From: JAZMZS01 sp045120955
Lineage (GTDB): Bacteria > Bacillota > Clostridia > Oscillospirales > CAG-272
Direction: 5' to 3'
Length of the DNA stretch: 31,202 nt
Assembly: GCA_045120955.1 (NCBI GenBank)
Contig: JBGVFH010000047.1
Location: 1-31,202, forward strand
In this document: positions 25,858 through 31,202 of the stretch, in pieces
Position numbering within the stretch: position 1 is the stretch's first letter
How the letters are laid out: each line of letters begins with the position of its first letter
The notes under the pieces: generated by a model
Database searches by the model: none
Told to the model about the DNA's origin: nothing
Seen by the model: only the letters and a program-made list of their open reading frames with translations
Translations under genes and position numbers: made by a program

Positions 25858-26018
25858 GTCATACCGAGCGAGCGGATGCGAGTCGAACTCCGAGCAAAGC
25901 GCAGGAGCGGCGGGGCGAAAGTTGTGACGGTATCTCGGGCGATAAACAGAGCGACGGTGACAGGTGAGTGCTGTACATTTCCGCACGAGATTCCACTCGG
26001 CTGAGCCTCGTGCTTTTG
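25858..26018. repeat. large MITE/REP-like repeat, copy C (3'-truncated)
   Basis: It begins GTCATACCGAGCG (25858-25870) and follows copies A and B through GAGTCGAACTCCGAGC, GTTGTGACGGTATCTCGGGC and the GCACGAG...CTCGTGC pair (CTCGTGC at 26007-26013). Similarity stops at about 26018, so the right third, including the second terminal inverted repeat and the GACCCC hairpin, is missing. It lies between the activase terminator and the clpB control region. The minus-strand ORF crossing it is an artefact. Confidence 0.8.
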
Positions 26019-26103
26019 CTTGCACATAACGCCGTCAACTGCCAAATATAACTTTGAAATTTTCGGGTTTTCGCAATATTTGAGCTTTTTCAAAGTCGTA
26101 TTA

Positions 26104-26130
26104 TTAGCACTCCCTGCATAAGAGTGCTAA
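26104..26130. promoter_or_regulatory. CIRCE operator (HrcA binding site)
   Basis: TTAGCACTC (26104-26112), a 9-base spacer and GAGTGCTAA (26122-26130) match the CIRCE consensus perfectly. The arms extend to 13 bases (26100-26112 with 26122-26134). HrcA binds this site and represses chaperone genes until heat stress. It lies 200 bases before the clpB start, farther than usual, leaving an AT-rich leader at 26135-26330 with no other gene. A possible promoter just upstream is TTGAAA (26054-26059), 17 bases, TATTTG (26077-26082); it is weak. Confidence 0.95.
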
Positions 26131-26330
26131 TAATTTGCTTTTATGATACAGAATGTTCATACTTTTGTAACAAAGTGGTTGTAGTATAAAGTAGCAGACA
26201 GATACGGATAATAATAACACATACAGTACACACAATATCGGTACAAAACCGAGCGAGCGTGTATGTCTGCGCATACAAAAAAAACACACAAATTCACAAG
26301 CAAAAAGGTTCATGAGAGGAGGACACTGAT

Positions 26331-28916
26331 ATGAATGCTCAGAACTTTACACAAAAATCTATCGAAGCGATCAACGGCGCACAAATGATTGCCAAGCAAA
26401 ACGCAAACCAGCAGCTGACGGATGCGCATCTTCTGCTGTCTCTTCTCGAGGAAAGCGACGGACTTTGCTCGGAGCTTGTCAAAAACTGCGGTGCCGACCC
26501 GACACGGCTCAAGGACGAGGTGAGCGAACATATAAACACCTTGCCAAAGGTCTCGGGTGCGTCAAACGTGAGCGTATACCTGTCATCTGCCGCAGAGGCG
26601 GTGTTTGACGAGGCTCAGTCACAGGCAAAGAAAATGTCCGACGAATACATCTCGGTGGAGCATCTGTTTTTGGCGCTTATCACAAAGGGTACAGACAAGA
26701 TAAAAAAGCTGCTTTCTTCCCGAAATATCACAAAGGATGCGGTGCTGGAGGCGCTTCGCAAGATCAGAGGCAACAGTCGAGTTACGAGTGAAAACCCCGA
26801 GGCTACCTATGACGTTCTCAAAAAGTACGGCACCGACCTTGTGCAGATGGCAAGAGAGCAAAAGCTCGACCCTGTCATCGGCCGTGACGACGAGATAAGA
26901 AACGTCATCCGCATACTTTCGAGAAAACGCAAAAACAACCCCTGTCTCATCGGTGAGCCGGGTGTCGGTAAGACGGCGATAGCAGAGGGGCTTGCGCTTC
27001 GTATAGTTCGAGGGGACGTACCGGACAACCTGCGCAACCGCACGGTCTTCTCGCTTGACATGGGTGCGCTCGTTGCGGGAGCGAAGTATCGGGGTGAGTT
27101 TGAGGAAAGGCTCAAGGCGGTGCTCAATGAAGTAAAGCAGTCCGAGGGGCAGATCATACTTTTCATTGATGAGCTTCACACGATAGTCGGCGCAGGTAAA
27201 AGCGACGGTGCGATGGACGCAGGAAACCTGCTAAAGCCCATGCTTGCAAGAGGAGAGCTTCATTGTATAGGCGCTACCACTCTTGACGAATACAGAAAAT
27301 ATATCGAAAAGGATGCGGCGCTCGAGCGCAGATTTCAGCCTGTGCTCATCGACGAGCCGACGGTCGAGGACACGATAAGCATCCTCAGAGGAATTAAAGA
27401 AAGATACGAGGTGTATCACGGAGTAAAGATACACGACTCGGCGCTTATCAGTGCGGCGGTGCTGTCAAACAGATATATCTCCGACAGATTTTTGCCCGAT
27501 AAGGCGATCGACTTGGTTGATGAAGCCTGCGCTTTGATAAAGACGGAAATGAACTCGATGCCGACCGAGATGGACGAAATATCGAGAAAGATAATGCAGC
27601 TTGAGATAGAGTCTGCGGCACTTTCAAAGGAAACAGACAAGCTCTCGCTTTCACATCGTTCTGAGATCGAGGCGGAGCTGAGAGAGCTCAAGGAAGAGTT
27701 TTCTGCCATGAGCGCCAAGTGGGAAAATGAGAAAAACGCTATCGGCAAGGCGCAGAAAATAAGAGAGCAGATAGAGCAGACCAATGCTTCTATCGAGAAG
27801 GCGCAGGCAGAGTATGATCTCAACCGTGCGGCTGAGCTGAAATACGGAGTATTGCCAAAGCTCGTAAAGGAGCTTGAGCAAGAGGAAGCAAAGGAGGCAG
27901 AGCAGCATCGGACACTTCTGCGTGACACGGTAGGCGAGGAGGAGATATCCCGAATAGTATCGAGATGGACCAACATCCCGGTATCAAAGCTCGCACAGAG
28001 CGAAAGAGACAAGCTGCTGACTTTGCCCGATATCCTTCATAAAAGAGTTATCGGACAGGACGAGGCAGTGCAAAAGGTCGCTGATGCCATTTTGCGTTCA
28101 CGTGCGGGAATAAAGGATGAGCGCAGACCCATAGGCTCGTTTTTGTTCCTCGGTCCTACGGGCGTGGGAAAGACCGAGCTTGCAAAGGCGCTTGCGGAGG
28201 CTTTGTTTGACGATGAAAAGAGCATCGTACGTATCGACATGAGCGAGTATATGGAAAAATACTCGGTATCACGACTTATCGGAGCGCCTCCCGGATATGT
28301 GGGATACGATGAGGGCGGACAGCTCACCGAGGCTGTAAGGAGAAAACCGTATGCGGTAGTGCTCTTTGACGAGATAGAAAAGGCACATCCCGATGTGTTC
28401 AACGTGCTTTTGCAGGTACTTGACGACGGCAGAATAACTGACAGTCAGGGAAGAGTGGTTGATTTTAAAAACACTATCATTATCCTGACATCCAACCTCG
28501 GCTCGGACATTATTCTTGACGGCATAAACGGCAAGGGTGAAATATCAGAGGAGGCAAAAGCGGGCGTCGGCGCATTGCTTCGCCGCAGCTTCCGTCCCGA
28601 GTTTCTCAACAGACTTGACGAGACGGTAATGTACAAGCCTCTTACAAGAGCGGATATCGACAGCATAATCGAGCTGTTGCTCGCCGATATAAGAAAGCGC
28701 CTTGAGCAAAAGCAGCTTAGGCTGTCTGTCGACGATGAGGCAAAGCGCTTTATTGCTGACAGCGCATACGACCCGATGTACGGCGCAAGACCGCTGAAGA
28801 GATTTTTGCAGTCGAGCGTTGAGACTCTTGCGGCGAAAAAAATAATTGCAGACGACCCTGCCCCGGACACGGAAATAAAAATAACCCTCCGTGACGGAGA
28901 GCTTGCGGTGCTCTGA
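26331..28916 (+). CDS. clpB: ATP-dependent disaggregase ClpB
   Basis: An 861-residue Hsp100 chaperone that, with DnaK, extracts polypeptides from aggregates. In order: an N domain with two Clp-N repeats (1-145), AAA1 with Walker A GEPGVGKT (about 207-214) and GAGKSDGAMDAGNLLKPML, a coiled-coil middle domain (about 405-525), AAA2 with GPTGVGKT near 607 and the arginine-finger region FRPEFLNRLDE, and a C-terminal D2 small domain. The long middle coiled coil and the missing ClpP-binding loop support ClpB rather than ClpC or ClpA. The ATG at 26331 follows GAGGAGG by eight bases. Control by HrcA is indicated by the CIRCE element upstream. It is monocistronic, closed by a terminator. Confidence 0.96.
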   Translation: MNAQNFTQKSIEAINGAQMIAKQNANQQLTDAHLLLSLLEESDGLCSELVKNCGADPTRLKDEVSEHINTLPKVSGASNVSVYLSSAAEAVFDEAQSQAKKMSDEYISVEHLFLALITKGTDKIKKLLSSRNITKDAVLEALRKIRGNSRVTSENPEATYDVLKKYGTDLVQMAREQKLDPVIGRDDEIRNVIRILSRKRKNNPCLIGEPGVGKTAIAEGLALRIVRGDVPDNLRNRTVFSLDMGALVAGAKYRGEFEERLKAVLNEVKQSEGQIILFIDELHTIVGAGKSDGAMDAGNLLKPMLARGELHCIGATTLDEYRKYIEKDAALERRFQPVLIDEPTVEDTISILRGIKERYEVYHGVKIHDSALISAAVLSNRYISDRFLPDKAIDLVDEACALIKTEMNSMPTEMDEISRKIMQLEIESAALSKETDKLSLSHRSEIEAELRELKEEFSAMSAKWENEKNAIGKAQKIREQIEQTNASIEKAQAEYDLNRAAELKYGVLPKLVKELEQEEAKEAEQHRTLLRDTVGEEEISRIVSRWTNIPVSKLAQSERDKLLTLPDILHKRVIGQDEAVQKVADAILRSRAGIKDERRPIGSFLFLGPTGVGKTELAKALAEALFDDEKSIVRIDMSEYMEKYSVSRLIGAPPGYVGYDEGGQLTEAVRRKPYAVVLFDEIEKAHPDVFNVLLQVLDDGRITDSQGRVVDFKNTIIILTSNLGSDIILDGINGKGEISEEAKAGVGALLRRSFRPEFLNRLDETVMYKPLTRADIDSIIELLLADIRKRLEQKQLRLSVDDEAKRFIADSAYDPMYGARPLKRFLQSSVETLAAKKIIADDPAPDTEIKITLRDGELAVL

Positions 28917-28962
28917 TAATTACAGGTACTTGCACCCACACAGACAGTTTGTACGGGTATTC

Positions 28963-29006
28963 GGCGAGGGGAAGACCTTCTGAGGGAGGTTTTCCCCTCG
29001 CCTTTT
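28963..29006 (+). terminator. rho-independent terminator of clpB
   Basis: GGCGAGGGGAAGACC (28963-28977) pairs with GGTTTTCCCCTCGCC (28988-29002) with one G-U pair, followed by TTTT at 29003-29006. The GGGGAAGACC arm is shared with the apbE terminator. Confidence 0.88.
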
Positions 29007-29012
29007 CGTTAT

Positions 29013-29053
29013 ATAAAAAATACGGAGAAAGCCTCATGAGACTTTCTCCGTAT
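29013..29053 (-). terminator. rho-independent terminator of the minus-strand anchored protein gene
   Basis: ATACGGAGAAAG (29020-29031) pairs perfectly with CTTTCTCCGTAT (29042-29053) around a 10-base loop. On the minus strand it is followed by a T run (complement of 29015-29020). It lies 44 bases past the stop at 29097. Confidence 0.9.
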
Positions 29054-29096
29054 AAACAAAGGTATTTTTGCCCGTATCGGCAAAAGAGCCGTCCGT

Positions 29097-30194
29097 TTAT
29101 TGATGATAGGGGGCTGAGAGTGCAAGCATATAATTGCTCACACCAAGCTCGGCAAAGGTTTGAAGTGCAAGAGCGGTGCAATGCTCACACCCGTCTCCCG
29201 CCTCAATGTATGCCCTCGAGGAAAATCTCTGCATCAGTACAAGCGACCGCTCGATGCTTTGCACAAGCATACTTTTTGCCGTTTGAGCTGCATCCTCGCT
29301 TGCCGTGTCCGTGTCTGATGTGCCCGTGCTCACACTTGCGCCGGTGTCGGGCTGAGTGACGGCACTCTCTCCCCCCTCGGTGCTCTCGGGTGCTTTCGGC
29401 GGGGCAATGCTTGCGAGGGTAGAAAACTCATGTGTAAAATCAAAAGCAATAAAGTCGAAAATATCATCCAGCTTTGCCGCATATACGGTATCGCCGTACA
29501 GTACGCTTGCGGGAATGCAAATACCTATCGCAAGCTCGGGTGCCGTGTTTTTTATTTGCAGAGCATAGGAATATAAAAAGTCCGCATCGCCGCTTTCAAT
29601 ACCGCACAGCACCACCTCTCTCAGCCCGAGCGCATACGCCTCGCCGAGAAGTGACAGCTCATAGCTTCTGCGCTGCTCCGACACCTCTCTGTAATCCTCC
29701 GTCATAGACAAGACCGTGAAGGATGCGCTGACACCGATGCTGCTTTTCTGAGCCTTTTCAATAAACGCAGACAGGTCGATATTGCCGCTCTGTGCGGAAT
29801 ACGCCTTTTCGTACACGGCGCTTTTGTACCTCGGTGCGCCGTTTGTATCGAGCAGCTCTATAAATACAGCCGAGCCTGCGCTGTAGCTGTGCAATGCCGC
29901 TTGTGCATTCTCATCAGAATCATAGGCGGACGAAAGCAGCATTTTTGCACTCATATAGCCGACAGACAGCTTTTCATACCCGTCATACGGAAATTCAACA
30001 CCCGCATCCGCACCGTGTGCGCTGTCGTCTGTGTCACCGGTTATATCGGAGGACAGAGTGTTCAGATACGCACCGAGAGCAATGCTTGCGCCTATCATTA
30101 AGATCACGGCTGTGACTATCAGTATCGGAGCTTTGTTTATCGGTTTTCTGTGAGCCTTGTATCTCGACTGCTTGTAGTGCTTGAGCTTTTTCAT
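29097..30194 (-). CDS. membrane-anchored extracellular protein, possible TIM-barrel fold, function unknown
   Basis: A 365-residue protein with a strongly basic cytoplasmic leader (MKKLKHYKQSRYKAHRKPINK), one membrane span at about 24-46 and an extracellular remainder. The body alternates strand-like and helix-like blocks (AVFIELLDTNGAPRYKSA, IDLSAFIEKAQKSSIGVSAS, GEAYALGLREVVLCGI, DIFDFIAFDFTHEFS), which is reminiscent of the putative glycoside hydrolase family DUF4015, but the acidic catalytic pattern is not convincing. A Ser/Thr/Glu-rich insert (about 270-310) looks like a disordered linker. The start is ATG after a perfect AAAGGAGG. It lies 39 bases downstream of the foldase lipoprotein gene on the same strand, so both may act in export or wall assembly. 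Confidence 0.7.
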   Translation of the reverse strand: MKKLKHYKQSRYKAHRKPINKAPILIVTAVILMIGASIALGAYLNTLSSDITGDTDDSAHGADAGVEFPYDGYEKLSVGYMSAKMLLSSAYDSDENAQAALHSYSAGSAVFIELLDTNGAPRYKSAVYEKAYSAQSGNIDLSAFIEKAQKSSIGVSASFTVLSMTEDYREVSEQRRSYELSLLGEAYALGLREVVLCGIESGDADFLYSYALQIKNTAPELAIGICIPASVLYGDTVYAAKLDDIFDFIAFDFTHEFSTLASIAPPKAPESTEGGESAVTQPDTGASVSTGTSDTDTASEDAAQTAKSMLVQSIERSLVLMQRFSSRAYIEAGDGCEHCTALALQTFAELGVSNYMLALSAPYHQ

Positions 30195-30233
30195 TTTGTC
30201 CTCCTTTCATGCTTTGTGTTTTCGTCCCCCGCT

Positions 30234-31202
30234 TTAGTCAAGTGAGATCAGTGCGGGGTCGATCTCTGAGAAAAGCGCCGTCTCGGTAATCGTGACCGTT
30301 TCCTGCTTTGCGTCTACCTTTTCATAAAACTTGCAGGTAAGATAGCGATCTTTTAGCTCTTCATACTGCTGCTCGATATAGTCGCTGTCCTTTTCAAGAC
30401 GCTTGATTATATGAAAGCCGTCCGACAGCTCAAGTATCTCGCTTACCTCTCCCACGTCAAGAGCGAATGCGACGTCTTCAAACTTTTCGCTCATGTATCC
30501 TCTTGTGATGTAATAGCCGTGCTTCGTCATCGTATAGTCGTTTGAGTAGTTGGCAACAAGAGTGTCAAAGTCCTCGCCGCTTGCCGCCTTTTTGTAAGCC
30601 TCCTCGGCGGTCTTTTTGTTCTTTTCGTATTCCTCGCCGTTTTCGCTGTCGATGTATATCTGCTTTACACAGATAAACTCATCGCCGTACAGAGCGGCGC
30701 TTACCGTCTCATCGTCGGAAGCAATAACTCCGCTCTCTCCTATCATTTTTGTATACAGCGTCTCTTCGCAAAGGTCGACTGCGGTAACGTATCGCAATAC
30801 GTCCTCTGTCATGAAGTTTGCCTTAAGCGCCTTTTTAAATCCTTTTTCGCCCGTCTTGTCGTTTTCCTCGTCGATATACTGTGCCTTTATCTGAGCTATG
30901 GTGTCGTCAACACGGCTCTGTATATCAGTGCTGTCAGTGCTGATGCCGTATTCCGCACACATGGCGACCACAGCATAAATACCTCGCAAAGACTCATAGC
31001 AGGATGCCTTTATATCCGAGTATATCTGAGCAGAATTCTCGGCGAGCTGCTCTTGCGTATAGGCAGACTTGTAATTGAGGAAAAAGTAACGGTACAGACC
31101 GTAGCTGACGCTGTAGCCCGATGCCGTGAGCACCGTCTCCGACTCAGCAATGTTGTTTTCGTCCTTTGTGTTGCCGCATGAGCACAAAAGAGTGCCGAAT
31201 AT
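30234..31202 (-). CDS. PrsA-like lipoprotein foldase (parvulin peptidyl-prolyl isomerase), 5' end beyond window
   Basis: 322 residues are visible; the frame runs off the window edge upstream. The first residues visible are IFGTLLCSCGN, the end of a signal peptide with a lipobox (L-C-S-C), so only a short leader is missing. An N-terminal helical SurA/PrsA-like chaperone region (ASGYSVSYGLYRYFFLNYKS onward) precedes a parvulin domain at about residues 165-270 of the visible part, with ICVKQIYI, GYYITRGYMSEKFEDVAFAL and VGEVSEILELSDGFHIIKRL, typical of PrsA, NifM and SurA. Such lipoproteins fold secreted proteins on the outer face of the membrane. An internal TTG at 31187 is not the real start. 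Confidence 0.88.
   Translation of the reverse strand: MFGTLLCSCGNTKDENNIAESETVLTASGYSVSYGLYRYFFLNYKSAYTQEQLAENSAQIYSDIKASCYESLRGIYAVVAMCAEYGISTDSTDIQSRVDDTIAQIKAQYIDEENDKTGEKGFKKALKANFMTEDVLRYVTAVDLCEETLYTKMIGESGVIASDDETVSAALYGDEFICVKQIYIDSENGEEYEKNKKTAEEAYKKAASGEDFDTLVANYSNDYTMTKHGYYITRGYMSEKFEDVAFALDVGEVSEILELSDGFHIIKRLEKDSDYIEQQYEELKDRYLTCKFYEKVDAKQETVTITETALFSEIDPALISLD

Noticed and set aside
26104..26313. 69-residue minus-strand ORF in the clpB leader
   Set aside because: It covers the CIRCE operator and leader, has a low-complexity Cys/Phe/Leu composition, and lacks a ribosome site.

Overview
The window looks like a chromosomal segment of an anaerobic, spore-forming Clostridia-class Firmicute, probably an uncultivated Oscillospirales/Christensenellales-type gut organism. 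Reasons: a class III (Firmicutes-type) fructose-1,6-bisphosphatase, an FtsK/SpoIIIE translocase, a SpoVM-like micropeptide gene, oxygen-sensitive-type 2-hydroxyacyl-CoA dehydratase activase homologues, a perfect CIRCE operator before clpB, and strong AGGAGG-type ribosome binding sites. No rRNA, tRNA, CRISPR array or phage module was seen.

Layout. (1) 1-677 has no gene. It holds dispersed repeat DNA: a small 29-nt-core element, then two tandem copies of a MITE/REP-like repeat. (2) 678-3500, minus strand: fbp followed by two half-size TauE/SafE permease genes. (3) 3790-15620, plus strand: a long co-directional run of ftsK, rlmD, an anchored propeller-like protein, a CrtO-like acyltransferase gene interrupted by an amber codon, an HGSNAT-type membrane acyltransferase, an AMP-forming acyl ligase, a DJ-1 protein, a CPBP protease, mltG and a cysteine-rich protein, closed by a strong terminator. 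(4) 15668-16121: a second copy of the small repeat, a 52-residue membrane protein and a 30-residue SpoVM homologue. (5) 16198-20324, minus strand: apbE and a large MacB/FtsX-type ABC transporter, divergent from a TetR regulator with a consensus sigma-A promoter overlapped by a palindrome. (6) 21129-25722, plus strand: a tiny four-cysteine protein coupled to the TetR gene, then a double-activase protein and its split-off partner, ending in a perfect-hairpin terminator. (7) 25723-26330: terminator, a third, truncated copy of the large repeat, and CIRCE. (8) clpB, then two back-to-back terminators. (9) 29097-31202, minus strand: an anchored extracellular protein and a lipoprotein foldase (parvulin) that runs off the window.

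Themes. Several genes act on the cell envelope (mltG, CPBP protease, PrsA-like foldase, ABC/FtsX exporter, ApbE, membrane acyltransferases). Others serve sporulation or chromosome segregation (FtsK/SpoIIIE, SpoVM) and protein quality control (ClpB under HrcA/CIRCE). The least understood item is the COG1924-COG1924-COG3580 plus COG3581 pair, iron-sulfur ATPase-type proteins of unknown substrate. The least expected items are the unannotated SpoVM-like micro-ORF, the amber-interrupted acyltransferase and the repeat families. I found no clear new defence or mobile system.
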